64,000 bases of DNA from Veillonella sp. R32 (GCF_010093125.1 NZ_NMZQ01000001.1:62001-126000); one strand, 5' to 3'. Shown: positions 54,052-63,612, counted from the stretch's first letter. Notes: generated from the sequence alone by a model not told the origin. Program-made: numbers and translations.

Positions 54052-55059
54052 ATGAGCAGACGATTGAAGTGGATAGGTGGTTCTTTTATAGGACTGGTAC
54101 TTATCCTTTGCATCGCCGCCGCTGTTATTTATTTAAAACCAAATAGTATGGTAAGTAAGCCACAAGACGTGGTGTTTACCGTTGACAAAGATCAAACGGG
54201 TGCTGAAATTGGTGATATGTTGTATGACAAAGGAATTATTAGCTCGCCTACGATGTTTCGCTTGGCTCTGCGCTTAACTGGTTCTATGGATAAATTACAA
54301 CAAGGGTATTACCAGATTCCGCAAAATGCTAGTTTGCGGGATGTTATAAAATTATTACAAAAAGGGAAGTTACAGGCTATTAAAGTAACGATTCCTGAAG
54401 GCTATACGATTCAACAGATTGCTGATGAATTAGAAAAAGATGGTTTAGGCTCTAAAGTGGCATTTTTAGAAGCCGCTAAAACCTATGTGCCTTATCAATA
54501 TATGTATGGGCCTAGTAAAGTTGATTATCGTGTAGAAGGTTTTTTATTCCCTAATACCTATGAAATTCCCGTGGATAGTAAGCCACAAGACATTTTAAAG
54601 CAGATGGCGGGGGAATTGAATAAGCAATTGACACCTGCTATGCGACAACAGATTGAAGCTAAGCATATGACGATTTTTGAATTTATTACGCTCGCTTCTT
54701 TGGTTGAAAAAGAGGCAAAATTTGATGAAGATCGACCAATTATTGCCGCTGTTTTTATGAAGCGTTTACAAATTGGTATGCCGTTACAATCGTGTGCTAG
54801 TATTCAATATATTCTAGGGTATCCTAAGCCTCATTTGTCGATTGAAGATACGGAATTGCCAAGCCCTTATAATACATATATTCACAAAGGGTTACCACCA
54901 GGCCCGATTGCCAATCCTGGCATGAAATCCATGGAGGCTGTGCTTAATGCACCAAGTACGGATTATTTATTTTTTGTAGCAGATAAGGAAGGACGTCACC
55001 ATTTCACTAAGACTTATGAAGAACATTTGCAAGTGGTGGCATCAATTTATGGAGATTAA
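54052..55059 (+). CDS. mltG: endolytic murein transglycosylase MltG
   Basis: Inner-membrane lytic transglycosylase that trims nascent glycan strands. N-terminal membrane helix (FIGLVLILCIAAAVIYL), a LysM-like region with VTIPEGYTIQQIADELEK near residue 115, and the catalytic Glu in LASLVEKEAKFDEDRP near residue 220; NTYIHKGLPPGPIANPG near residue 285 is family typical. About 335 residues. ATG 54052 is 11 nt after AAGGAG; an in-frame TTG at 54046 is 5 nt after it and cannot be excluded. Its last 11 nt overlap the next gene. Confidence 0.93.
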   Translation: MSRRLKWIGGSFIGLVLILCIAAAVIYLKPNSMVSKPQDVVFTVDKDQTGAEIGDMLYDKGIISSPTMFRLALRLTGSMDKLQQGYYQIPQNASLRDVIKLLQKGKLQAIKVTIPEGYTIQQIADELEKDGLGSKVAFLEAAKTYVPYQYMYGPSKVDYRVEGFLFPNTYEIPVDSKPQDILKQMAGELNKQLTPAMRQQIEAKHMTIFEFITLASLVEKEAKFDEDRPIIAAVFMKRLQIGMPLQSCASIQYILGYPKPHLSIEDTELPSPYNTYIHKGLPPGPIANPGMKSMEAVLNAPSTDYLFFVADKEGRHHFTKTYEEHLQVVASIYGD

Positions 55060-55651
55060 AGAGATTTTAAATGAACAGCGCATCTATGCGGTACTGAATA
55101 AAGTACCTATTTTGCGTGAGTCAGAAGTACATTTATTTGAAGAACTCATCGGTTTATATCGACCTAATCGGGTGCTGGAAGTGGGCACGGCCATAGGCTA
55201 TTCTACTTTATTATTGGCTAAGCATGCAGCGCCTGGTGCAGAGATTGTGTCTATTGAGCTTGATGAGAAGCGTCATGGTATGGCCCAGTATTATATTGGT
55301 CAGTCGCCCTATAAGGAAAATATAAGCCTTCATTTAGGCGATGCTAATGAAGTGTTAACTCATTTGGAAGGCAGTTTTGATTTAGTTTTTTTAGATGGTC
55401 CTAAGGGACAGTATGGGAAACAACTGGAGTTGATTTTACCTCATTTAGCACCACAGGCGGTAGTCTTAGCTGATAATGTTCTCTTTAGAGGCTATGTGCG
55501 AGGCGATAAAGAAGCACCGCATCGCTATAAGACCATTGTGAAACGTCTGCGCGAATTTTTAGCGGTAGTAGAAGATAAAACGAAATTTAATACCACCATT
55601 TATCCTTTAGGAGATGGTATGAGTGTGAGTATTTGGAAAGGTAATAAGTAA
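55049..55651 (+). CDS. trmR: tRNA 5-hydroxyuridine methyltransferase (TrmR, O-methyltransferase family 3)
   Basis: SAM-dependent O-methyltransferase. VLEVGTAIGYSTLLLAKHA is the SAM loop near residue 44, VSIELDEKRHGMAQ the acidic motif, and LVFLDGPKGQYGK near residue 108 the metal-binding Asp. 200 residues. In Bacillus subtilis the same neighbourhood (mltG-trmR-trhP) makes 5-methoxyuridine at tRNA position 34, so TrmR is preferred over a catechol methyltransferase. Start ATG 55049; ATG 55016 inside mltG would add 11 residues. Ribosome site weak, translation probably coupled to mltG. Confidence 0.82.
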   Translation: MEIKEILNEQRIYAVLNKVPILRESEVHLFEELIGLYRPNRVLEVGTAIGYSTLLLAKHAAPGAEIVSIELDEKRHGMAQYYIGQSPYKENISLHLGDANEVLTHLEGSFDLVFLDGPKGQYGKQLELILPHLAPQAVVLADNVLFRGYVRGDKEAPHRYKTIVKRLREFLAVVEDKTKFNTTIYPLGDGMSVSIWKGNK

Positions 55652-55654
55652 TCC

Positions 55655-56890
55655 ATGAATAAACAGATTGAAGTGTTGTCACCAGCTGGCAATATGGATA
55701 AATTAAAAATGGCCATTCGTTATGGCGCTGATGCTGTATATTGTGCGGGCCAATCCTTTGGTTTGCGCGCTAGTAGCTCTAATTTTAATAATGAGCAGTT
55801 AAAAGAAGCGGTGGAATTTGTACATAGTCATGGCAAAAAAATCTATGTTACTTGTAATATTATTCCCCATAATGAAGATTTGGTCGGCTTAGAAGACTAT
55901 TTAAAATTCTTAGAATCCATTGGCGTAGATGCTATCATTGTAGCTGACTTAGGGATTTTCTTGTTGGCTAAACGGGTAGCTCCTAATTTGGAACGTCATG
56001 TAAGTACGCAGGCCAATACGACAAACTATTTAACTACTGAATTTTGGAAAGAGCAGGGTGCCAGTCGTGTTGTAGTGGCACGAGAAGTAAGTATTGCTGA
56101 TATTAAAACTATGAAGGAAGCAGCTGATATTGAAATTGAAGCTTTCGTTCATGGGGCTATGTGTATCTCCTATTCTGGCCGTTGCTTATTGAGTAATTAT
56201 TTTACTACTCGTGACGCTAACCGTGGGCAGTGTACGCAGGCTTGTCGCTGGAAATATTCCTTGGTAGAGGAAAACCGTCCTGGTGAATACTATCCTATTG
56301 AAGAAGATCAGCATGGTACTTATATTTTTAACTCAAAGGATCTTTGCTTGTTAAAATATATTCCTGATTTAGTAGAAGCTGGTGTAGATAGTCTAAAAAT
56401 CGAAGGTCGTATGAAGAGTGTTCACTATGCAGCTACAGTCACTAAAGTGTATCGAGAAGCAGTGGATACTTACTTAGCTGATCCAGAGCATTACGAAGTA
56501 AAACCAGAATGGATTGAAGAATTAGAAAAGATTTCGCACCGTCCGTATACGGAAGGGTTTTCCGTAGAGAAGCCCGATGAAACGGCGCAGAACTATGGGG
56601 CTTCCAGCAATACGCAAACCCATGATTTTATCGGTTTGGTAGAAGGCTATAATGCCGCTGAAGGGTATGCGTATTTAGAGCAGCGTAACAATTTTAAAGT
56701 GGGGGATGAAGTAGAATTTTGTCAACCTCATGGTGAATTAGTGCATCATACAATTACTAAGATGACTGATGAAGAGGGCCAGGAAATTACGGTAGCGCCT
56801 CATGCACAGATGAAAGTTCGCTTATATATCGATACGCCATTAGAAGAATATGCTATGATGCGTCGTAAATGTAAGGTAAAAGGACAGTAA
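55655..56890 (+). CDS. trhP: U32-family tRNA uridine hydroxylation protein (TrhP)
   Basis: U32 'peptidase' family protein; TrhP members make 5-hydroxyuridine in tRNA using prephenate, with an iron-sulfur cluster. AGNMDKLKMAIRYGADAVY at the N-terminus, FVHGAMCISYSGRCLLSNYF near residue 163 and NRGQCTQACRWKYSLV near residue 190 contain the Cys residues for the cluster. 411 residues. ATG 55655 begins 3 bp after trmR, which uses its product, so they form a two-step pathway. Confidence 0.88.
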   Translation: MNKQIEVLSPAGNMDKLKMAIRYGADAVYCAGQSFGLRASSSNFNNEQLKEAVEFVHSHGKKIYVTCNIIPHNEDLVGLEDYLKFLESIGVDAIIVADLGIFLLAKRVAPNLERHVSTQANTTNYLTTEFWKEQGASRVVVAREVSIADIKTMKEAADIEIEAFVHGAMCISYSGRCLLSNYFTTRDANRGQCTQACRWKYSLVEENRPGEYYPIEEDQHGTYIFNSKDLCLLKYIPDLVEAGVDSLKIEGRMKSVHYAATVTKVYREAVDTYLADPEHYEVKPEWIEELEKISHRPYTEGFSVEKPDETAQNYGASSNTQTHDFIGLVEGYNAAEGYAYLEQRNNFKVGDEVEFCQPHGELVHHTITKMTDEEGQEITVAPHAQMKVRLYIDTPLEEYAMMRRKCKVKGQ

Positions 56891-56915
56891 TTCGTTCTCG
56901 AAGGAGTGGCTAGTA

Positions 56916-57137
56916 GTGAATGAGTTCTATGTATATTTTAAAATATCGCCAACTCAGACTAATTATGTGAATCGCATTTTAGAAGGTTATGAATATTTAG
57001 GGGTTATGACGACAATAGATCGTGATGCTGGCATTTGTATGGTCCGTAGTACGGCCGATACAGCTCCTTTAGTGCGTCAAGTATTAGGGAGTTTAGCCAT
57101 AGATTTAACCTTTTTAGAGGCTCCGCCAGGCGTATAA
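56916..57137 (+). CDS. DUF4911 small protein
   Basis: 73 residues; FYVYFKISPTQTNYVNRILE and ICMVRSTADTAPLVRQVL resemble DUF4911, small proteins of Firmicutes that often lie beside a U32 gene. GTG 56916 is behind AAGGAG. Function not known. It ends just before the thrS T-box promoter. Confidence 0.7.
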   Translation: MNEFYVYFKISPTQTNYVNRILEGYEYLGVMTTIDRDAGICMVRSTADTAPLVRQVLGSLAIDLTFLEAPPGV

Positions 57138-57172
57138 TCCATAATATTTTAGTAAATTGTGCACAATGAGTA

Positions 57173-57201
57173 TTGACACCGTACGATTTTTGGTGTACAG
57201 T
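57173..57201 (+). promoter_or_regulatory. promoter for the thrS leader
   Basis: TTGACA (57173-57178) and TACAGT (57196-57201) are 17 bp apart, directly before the T-box leader. Confidence 0.65.
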
Positions 57202-57207
57202 GTATAC

Positions 57208-57450
57208 ATCAAATGAAACAGGTAGAGCGAAGGACATGATACCTAAACCACTGTGTGACAGAGAGAGATGGCTAGGCTGTGACCATCTTACACAAGTTAG
57301 TGTATTACCCCCTTCAAACCGATTGGTTGAACTAGAGTATGCCAATCCGCGAGTAAGCGTTATCGACAATAAAGTGAGTTGTCTATGTAGATGACTAACT
57401 AGGGTGGAACCACGAGACCTTCGTCCCTTGTCGGGATGGAGGTCTTTTTT
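57208..57450 (+). promoter_or_regulatory. T-box riboswitch leader of thrS with terminator
   Basis: The T-box core AGGGTGGAACCACG lies at 57401-57414. Behind it AGACCTTCGTCCC pairs with GGGATGGAGGTCT (57415-57445) and six T follow, forming the terminator; the T-box half would compete to form the antiterminator when uncharged tRNA-Thr binds. About 190 nt of stem I and pseudoknot region precede it. I did not fix the specifier; an ACC at 57307-57309 is only a candidate. The leader plus gap is 461 bp with no gene. Confidence 0.85.
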
Positions 57451-57598
57451 GATGTTCAGTTAGTTTAGAGTAATAGCTAAGAGTTTAGGGCCATATCAAG
57501 CTCGTTTAGGCTATACTGAGTAAGCTGATTGAACCAAGATATATTGTGTAGTTACAACGTGTCCCGCCGGTGTAGCTGATTTCTAAGGAGGAATAACC

Positions 57599-59509
57599 AT
57601 GAGTGAAGTAAAAATTATTTTACCTGACAACAGTGAACGTTCTTATGCAGCGGGCACTACTTTAGGAGAAGCCGTTAAGCAATTATCCAATAGCTTAGCT
57701 AAGAAAGTATTAGCCGCAGAGGTTGATGGTGAATTGACTGATTTACGTGAAGCCTTACAAGATGGTTCTCACGTTAGCTTTTTAACATTTGAACAACAAG
57801 GTGGTAAAGACACTTTACGCCACAGTGCGTCCCATATTATGGCACAGGCTATTAAACGTCTTTGGCCAGATGCACAGCTTGCTATTGGGCCAGCGATTGA
57901 AAATGGTTTCTACTATGATATTGATATGGAACATGTGTTGGTACCAGAAGATTTAGCTAAAATTGAAGCTGAAATGCAGAAAATTGTTAAAGCTAATTTC
58001 CCTATTGAAAAAGAAGTGATTTCCCGTGAGGAAGCACTTACATTATTCAAAGAAAAGAAGGAAGCTTATAAAGTTGAATTAATTGAAGATTTACCAGCTG
58101 ATGCTGAAATCTCTACATATCGTCAAGGTGAATTTGTAGACCTTTGTGCTGGTCCACATGTAGCATCCACTGGCAAAGTAAAAGCGTTTAAATTACAGAG
58201 CTTAGCAGGGGCTTACTGGCGTGGCGATGAAAAAAATAAAATGTTACAACGTATTTATGGTACTGCTTTTGAAAAGAAAGAAGAATTAGAAGAATACTTA
58301 CATTTATTAGAAGAAGCGGCTCGTCGCGATCATCGTAAATTAGGTAAAGAATTAGGCCTTTTCGTACTTAAAGAACAAGGACCAGGATTCCCATTCTTTT
58401 TACCAAAAGGTATGGCTCTTCGCAATGAATTAGAAAACTTCTGGCGTGAAGTACATCATGATTTCGATTATGAAGAAGTGCGTACGCCAATCATCTTAAA
58501 CCGTCAGCTTTGGGAACAATCTGGTCACTGGTTCCATTACCGTGAAAATATGTACACCACTACTATTGATGATGAAGATTATGCTATTAAACCAATGAAC
58601 TGCCCAGGTGGTATTTTGGTATATCAGAATGAAATGCATTCCTATCGTGATTTGCCAATTCGTATGGCTGAACTTGGTCTTGTGCATCGTCATGAATTAT
58701 CTGGTGCTTTACATGGTTTATTCCGTGTACGTAGCTTTACACAAGATGATGCCCATGTATTCATGTTACCATCTCAGATTAAATCAGAATTAATCAGTGT
58801 TATTGAATTGTTTGACCGCATTTATAGCCAATTTGGTTTAACTTACACTGTTGAATTAAGTACTAAACCAGATAATGCTATGGGGGACGATGCTATTTGG
58901 GAAGCGGCGACTAATGCGCTTCGTGAAGCGATTGAAGAAAAACAAATCCCATATCAAATCAATGAAGGGGACGGTGCTTTCTATGGTCCTAAATTAGACT
59001 TCCATATTCGTGATTCCATTGGTCGTACTTGGCAGTGTGGTACTATTCAGCTAGATATGAACTTGCCTGAACGTTTCCACATGGAATACATTGGGGAAGA
59101 TGGTCAAAAACATCAACCTATCATGATTCACCGTGCCTGCTTCGGTTCGATGGAACGTTTTATTGGCATCTTGATTGAACACTATGCAGGTGCATTCCCA
59201 ACTTGGTTGGCACCAGTACAAGTTAAAATCTTGCCTATTAGTGAAAAACATGTAGAATATGCTCAGAAATTGCGTGATGCTTTCAAAAAAGCCTATATTC
59301 GTGTTGAATTGGATGACCGTAGTGAAAAAATTGGCTACAAGATTCGTCAGGCACAGATGGAAAAAGTGCCTTACATGTTAGTGGTAGGGGACAAAGAAGA
59401 ACAAGACGGCACTGTAGCAGTTCGTAGTCGCTCAGAAGGCGAAAAAGGTGCTGTTAAATGGGAAGACTTCTTAGGGGATATCTTACAAGAAGTAAAAGAA
59501 CGTAAATAA
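57599..59509 (+). CDS. thrS: threonyl-tRNA synthetase (ThrRS)
   Basis: Class II synthetase of 636 residues: TGS domain (IILPDNSERSYAAGTTLGEA), editing domain with HSASHIMAQAIKRLWPDA, catalytic domain with MNCPGGILVYQNE, RMAELGLVHRHELSGALHGL and RSFTQDDAHVF, and an anticodon-binding end (KILPISEKHVEYAQKL). ATG 57599 behind AAGGAGG. It is controlled by the T-box leader and ends in a terminator. Confidence 0.97.
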   Translation: MSEVKIILPDNSERSYAAGTTLGEAVKQLSNSLAKKVLAAEVDGELTDLREALQDGSHVSFLTFEQQGGKDTLRHSASHIMAQAIKRLWPDAQLAIGPAIENGFYYDIDMEHVLVPEDLAKIEAEMQKIVKANFPIEKEVISREEALTLFKEKKEAYKVELIEDLPADAEISTYRQGEFVDLCAGPHVASTGKVKAFKLQSLAGAYWRGDEKNKMLQRIYGTAFEKKEELEEYLHLLEEAARRDHRKLGKELGLFVLKEQGPGFPFFLPKGMALRNELENFWREVHHDFDYEEVRTPIILNRQLWEQSGHWFHYRENMYTTTIDDEDYAIKPMNCPGGILVYQNEMHSYRDLPIRMAELGLVHRHELSGALHGLFRVRSFTQDDAHVFMLPSQIKSELISVIELFDRIYSQFGLTYTVELSTKPDNAMGDDAIWEAATNALREAIEEKQIPYQINEGDGAFYGPKLDFHIRDSIGRTWQCGTIQLDMNLPERFHMEYIGEDGQKHQPIMIHRACFGSMERFIGILIEHYAGAFPTWLAPVQVKILPISEKHVEYAQKLRDAFKKAYIRVELDDRSEKIGYKIRQAQMEKVPYMLVVGDKEEQDGTVAVRSRSEGEKGAVKWEDFLGDILQEVKERK

Positions 59510-59566
59510 GATATAACTGAATAAAACAGTATACATAATTAAAGCTACCATGCTTAATTGTATAAG

Positions 59567-59608
59567 AGAACCTAAAGTAGGCGTATTCATCTACTTTAGG
59601 TTCTTTTT
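59567..59608 (+). terminator. intrinsic terminator after thrS
   Basis: AGAACCTAAAGTAG (59567-59580, as a 14-nt arm) pairs perfectly with CTACTTTAGGTTCT (59591-59604) and five T end it. Confidence 0.92.
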
Positions 59609-59676
59609 ATGTTACTTCTAAGTAACTTTCTTTTGACTTGTTGCAAAATAGCGACTATATTTTCGAATAAACTATG

Positions 59677-59705
59677 TTGACAGTCTATATGTTCTTTTTT
59701 ACAAT
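59677..59705 (+). promoter_or_regulatory. promoter for the helicase gene
   Basis: TTGACA (59677-59682) and TACAAT (59700-59705) are exactly 17 bp apart, 41 bp upstream of ATG 59747; a strong match. Confidence 0.75.
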
Positions 59706-59746
59706 ATACATAATAGATACTGTAAGAACTAGTAGGTGGAGAGAGT

Positions 59747-62700
59747 ATGGTCAGCTATAAGGAAAACGTTAGACCTCATATGAAAAAAGCAGTCCGCGAT
59801 CATAAAAATGACATTTTAAATGCGTGGATTCTCATAGAACAATTGGCGGAAGGTACTTTAGAGACTGAAGAATTGACCCCATTTTTGAAACGCAATATGA
59901 ATGCCTTAAAAAATACGTTGGTCACGAAAATGGAAGCGGTGGCACAGACTATTTCGTCGCGATGGTCAAAGAAAAGAGAACAATTAGAGGCTAAATTAGC
60001 GACTTTAGACGAATCAGAGAAACATCAGGCGTTACGAAAAAAGTTAGAAATTGCTATTGAGCGACTTAAACGGAAACCACCGGTGGGGGTAACGATTTTC
60101 ATAGGACGTTACCCTTTTTCGGAGGTTATCTCTGTATTGCGACAGCAATATAATTTTAAAGCGACTCATGAGGAAGTGAGCGGTTATCGTACGCCTAAGT
60201 TTGGCATGGCTTTTAATTTAAATTATGATTTAAAAATGGTGGATGAGTCAGCCGTATTTTTACCAGTTAGTACTTATATTCGTCAGCATAAGATTTTACC
60301 TGACTCGCCAGAAACCGTAGCAACGGCGGAAAGTGACTTAGGTAAGCGTTTAAGCACATTGTTTGAAAGTAATTTTGACTATGCCATACGTCGTATTATT
60401 AAAGAGTGGCATTTGGACGATCAAACTATTTACTTTAAAATTAATGACCACGTTATGAGTGATAGTAATTTATCACTTCATTCATTTTTTATTGCTGATT
60501 TAGAGGTTGCCAAACGATATAGTTATCGTAATTTGATGGCCTATTTATATGGTACTCAACAAGAGCGAGTTAATTTGGATAGCCATAAGAACTCTAACCG
60601 ATTTGCTGGTGAGACTTTACGTAAATTACTGGAACCTAAGAGGTATCCTTGTGGGCGATATCCTACGGAAACTAAATTTTCTTTATCACTTATGCAACAA
60701 GTAGCAGTGAATATCATTCGTGCTAATAATGAACCGTTGGTTAGTGTAAATGGGCCACCAGGTACGGGGAAAACAACGTTATTAAAGGATGTATTTGCCG
60801 ATTTTGTAGTAACTCAAGCGTATGAGATGAGCACTATGAAAAAACGTCGCATTACAGAATGTATTGGTGATAGAGATAGTAGAATTGAAGTTTTGCCTCA
60901 AACTATTACTGATAAAGGCATTTTGGTAGCTAGCTCCAATAATGGTGCTATTCAAAATATTATGCTGGAATTACCTAAAGTGGCTAATATAAGTGAAAGC
61001 TTTCGTGAAAGTTTATTACAATGTGATTATTTTCGTGATATTTCTAATGGAATTATGCCTTCGGTGAATGAGCGCAAAATTGCTAATAGCGACGAAGTTG
61101 ACGTATCTAAGGACCTTGGTGACGAGAATATACTTGAAACGAGTGTTATTAAGAACAATGGTTTATCTGAGGCTGATTTTGCTACCTTAGTAGACGGTGA
61201 TATAGACACGATAGAGCCTATGAGTCTTTTTCCAGAGCATTACAGCAAAAATGATTTAGAGTCGAATTGGGGCTTATTTGCTATTGAAGGTGGCACAGCT
61301 AGTAAGTTAAAGCTTTTATTAGAGAAAGTACAAGGCGTAGCATATTATTTGGAACATGACTATATGCCAAATCCTAAAGTGTATAATATGTTTTTAGCTA
61401 CTTATAAAGCTGTAAAAGATTGGCAGAATCAACAACAAGCATACTATGAACGAATGTATGAATTAGAACGGGTAAAAGCAGCTTATGAGCAAGCTAAGAT
61501 TGATTTTCCGCGGGATAATGAGGTACGCGAGACTAAATGGCAAGCCTTACAGGCGTCAGCGCAACAAGCCGTAAAAGATACGAGTGCCTTAAAAGAGCAA
61601 TATGCAGTTCGAACCAATGAAGTACGAGCTCGGTTGGTTAATATTCATGGTCAAATTGATATTTTACAAGGAGAATGGCAAGAGCAATTTTTAGCGGATC
61701 CTTTAGCAGATTTAACAGAATTAGATACAAAATTACAAGCTGTAATTGCTGAGCGAGATCAATTAGAAGCGGAATTACAAAGTGCTATAACTGCATCAAA
61801 ATCTTTATTTACGAAACAGGCTAGCTTAGCGAAAGAAGTAAGTAAAGAGTGGATCAAATTGCAGGAATGGCAACAGTTTAGAAAGCGAGAGTTAGAGATA
61901 TTAAAAACTAAATATGAGGAGCTAAAGGCAAGTAAAGGCTTCGCGCAAGATGATTTGTTTCCAACTATGGAGGGACTAAACTTTTCCACGTCTTATGAAG
62001 CCTTACAAATGAGTAATCCTTGGTTTGATGAAGCGTTTCGTCAGAAACAAACGGAGTTATTTATTTTGGCATTACAAGTGCGTAAACAATTCTTGTATGA
62101 AAATCGTGAAGCGGTAGCGATGGCGGCCGCCATTTGGCTAGAGCGTAATGCGTATAAAACAGCGGATAGAGTTAATATATTAGCGGCGGCATGGGAATGG
62201 TTAAATTTAGTTATTCCCGTAGTGAGTACGACTTTTGCTAGTTTAGGGCGTATGTTTGATGTGGCTAAAGCGCGTATGATTGGCAATTTGTTTATTGATG
62301 AAGCTGGTCAAGCCTTACCCTATGCGTGTATTGGTGGTTTGATTCGCAGTAAACGAGTTATTGCAGTAGGTGACCCTATGCAGATTGAGCCAGTTATGAC
62401 ATTAGACTCCATGGTGTTAGGCTTAATTGCCAATACATATGGTGTTAGTGCTAAGTACATATCTAGCACGGCTTCTGTGCAAACTATTATTGATGAAGCC
62501 AGTCCATTTGGCTATTATAAGGATAGTACTACGTGGATAGGGATTCCTTTATGGGTTCATCGCCGTTGTAATGAACCGATGTTTTCTATTGCTAATGAAA
62601 TTGCTTATAATGGTCAGATGGTGCAGGGGAAATTGAATGCTAATGCACATATACAGGCGCAATGGTATCATGTACCAGGTAAGGCTGTACAGAAATATGT

Positions 62701-63142
62701 GGCTGAGCAAGGCGAGTTTTTAGTGCAGTGTATTAAGGAACGTTTGGCAGAGAATCCTTCTTTGAAAGATTCTATATACGTAATCTCGCCTTTTAAAAAC
62801 GTAGCTAGATGTTTAGCGGCCCTTTTAAAGCAGATAAAGTTTACTCAGTATAGTGAAACCGATAAAAATAGACCTACTAATGTAGGTACTGTTCATACAT
62901 TTCAGGGGAAGGAAGCTGATATTGTTTACTTAGTACTGGGAGCGGATCAGGCTAGTGTGGGAGCTGCTCGTTGGGCGGTAGCTAAACCTAATATTTTGAA
63001 TGTTGCGGCTACACGGGCTAAAAAAGAGTTTTATGTAATTGGTGATAAAACATTATATAGTCAGTTACAAAGTGGGATTATGAATCGTACTATAGACATA
63101 TTAAATAAAGTTAATTCAAAAGAACGCACTACTGAGGATTAA
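59747..63142 (+). CDS. large SF1 (UPF1/DNA2-like) helicase, stand-alone
   Basis: A 1131-residue superfamily 1 helicase. Residues 1-320 form an N-terminal region I do not recognise, with a coiled-coil stretch near 85-115. Walker A VNGPPGTGKTTLLKD is near residue 335, followed by a long insert with coiled coil (~560-720), then Walker B IDEAGQALPY near 850, VGDPMQIEPVM near 876, TVHTFQGKEADIVYLVLG near 1047 and VAATRAKKEFYVIGD near 1085. These are the UPF1-like motifs, DNA/RNA substrate not decided. It has its own promoter and terminator and no partner on either side. Similar helicases occur in phage-defence systems and in housekeeping; no such partner is here. Confidence 0.82.
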   Translation: MVSYKENVRPHMKKAVRDHKNDILNAWILIEQLAEGTLETEELTPFLKRNMNALKNTLVTKMEAVAQTISSRWSKKREQLEAKLATLDESEKHQALRKKLEIAIERLKRKPPVGVTIFIGRYPFSEVISVLRQQYNFKATHEEVSGYRTPKFGMAFNLNYDLKMVDESAVFLPVSTYIRQHKILPDSPETVATAESDLGKRLSTLFESNFDYAIRRIIKEWHLDDQTIYFKINDHVMSDSNLSLHSFFIADLEVAKRYSYRNLMAYLYGTQQERVNLDSHKNSNRFAGETLRKLLEPKRYPCGRYPTETKFSLSLMQQVAVNIIRANNEPLVSVNGPPGTGKTTLLKDVFADFVVTQAYEMSTMKKRRITECIGDRDSRIEVLPQTITDKGILVASSNNGAIQNIMLELPKVANISESFRESLLQCDYFRDISNGIMPSVNERKIANSDEVDVSKDLGDENILETSVIKNNGLSEADFATLVDGDIDTIEPMSLFPEHYSKNDLESNWGLFAIEGGTASKLKLLLEKVQGVAYYLEHDYMPNPKVYNMFLATYKAVKDWQNQQQAYYERMYELERVKAAYEQAKIDFPRDNEVRETKWQALQASAQQAVKDTSALKEQYAVRTNEVRARLVNIHGQIDILQGEWQEQFLADPLADLTELDTKLQAVIAERDQLEAELQSAITASKSLFTKQASLAKEVSKEWIKLQEWQQFRKRELEILKTKYEELKASKGFAQDDLFPTMEGLNFSTSYEALQMSNPWFDEAFRQKQTELFILALQVRKQFLYENREAVAMAAAIWLERNAYKTADRVNILAAAWEWLNLVIPVVSTTFASLGRMFDVAKARMIGNLFIDEAGQALPYACIGGLIRSKRVIAVGDPMQIEPVMTLDSMVLGLIANTYGVSAKYISSTASVQTIIDEASPFGYYKDSTTWIGIPLWVHRRCNEPMFSIANEIAYNGQMVQGKLNANAHIQAQWYHVPGKAVQKYVAEQGEFLVQCIKERLAENPSLKDSIYVISPFKNVARCLAALLKQIKFTQYSETDKNRPTNVGTVHTFQGKEADIVYLVLGADQASVGAARWAVAKPNILNVAATRAKKEFYVIGDKTLYSQLQSGIMNRTIDILNKVNSKERTTED

Positions 63143-63193
63143 AGCTAGTACAGGTGGATTAGTGGTGCGGCGCTAATAAGGGGTATTGGAAAT

Positions 63194-63247
63194 AATAAAA
63201 AAGCTATCACTAGTCGATATTACATCGCTTGTGATAGCTTTTTATTA
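63194..63247. terminator. bidirectional terminator between convergent genes
   Basis: AAAAAGCTATCAC (63198-63210) pairs perfectly with GTGATAGCTTTTT (63231-63243), and an inner CGAT/ATCG pairs in the loop. A-run and T-run on both sides allow use in both directions for the helicase (+) and the glutaredoxin-like gene (-). Confidence 0.88.
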
Positions 63248-63265
63248 TACTTACTGTAAGGTATA

Positions 63266-63541
63266 TTATAGAGCTTTGTCAAAAACTGCTTTAATTAATT
63301 GTTTAGTTTCTTCATAGCTCTCGCCTGGTTTAGCTTCATATTGTTTATCTAAATCAAACCAAAGATTTGGGTAATATTCATAAGGGTGAGTTTTGAATAA
63401 TTCATGAGCATCCTGATCTTCTACCCAATTAATTTTAATATTACCATAAGCTGGATTTTCAGCTTTTAATTCTTCAATTGCTTTAAATGCATTTTTGCAA
63501 TAAGGACAACCGTTTAAGTGGAAACCTAAAATTTCTTTCAT
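63266..63541 (-). CDS. glutaredoxin-like protein
   Basis: A 91-residue thioredoxin-fold protein on the minus strand with the glutaredoxin active site CPYC near residue 12 (FHLNGCPYCKNAFKAIEEL), then INWVEDQDAHELFKTHPYEY and YPNLWFD in place of the usual TVP-type cis-proline motif. It is a dithiol type. Start at 63541 (CAT on plus). It probably reduces disulfides or glutathione mixtures; the electron donor is not known. Promoter at 63615-63643 minus. Confidence 0.88.
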   Translation of the reverse strand: MKEILGFHLNGCPYCKNAFKAIEELKAENPAYGNIKINWVEDQDAHELFKTHPYEYYPNLWFDLDKQYEAKPGESYEETKQLIKAVFDKAL

Positions 63542-63584
63542 AGTTATTCATCCTTTACGTATTATCAACACAGAAATAATGAAA

Positions 63585-63612
63585 GGGTAGTGGTTACAAG
63601 TAACTACTACCC
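63585..63612. promoter_or_regulatory. 28-bp palindrome at the predicted transcription start of the glutaredoxin-like gene
   Basis: GGGTAGTGGTTAC (63585-63597) and GTAACTACTACCC (63600-63612) are inverted repeats with one mismatch and a 2-bp spacer. It lies immediately downstream of the minus-strand -10, so it may be an operator or a 5' hairpin. Confidence 0.55.

Noticed and set aside
57004-57369. A 121-codon open frame on the minus strand over the DUF4911 gene and T-box leader
   Set aside because: It overlaps a clear riboswitch and a real gene, shows no protein motif and has no ribosome site.
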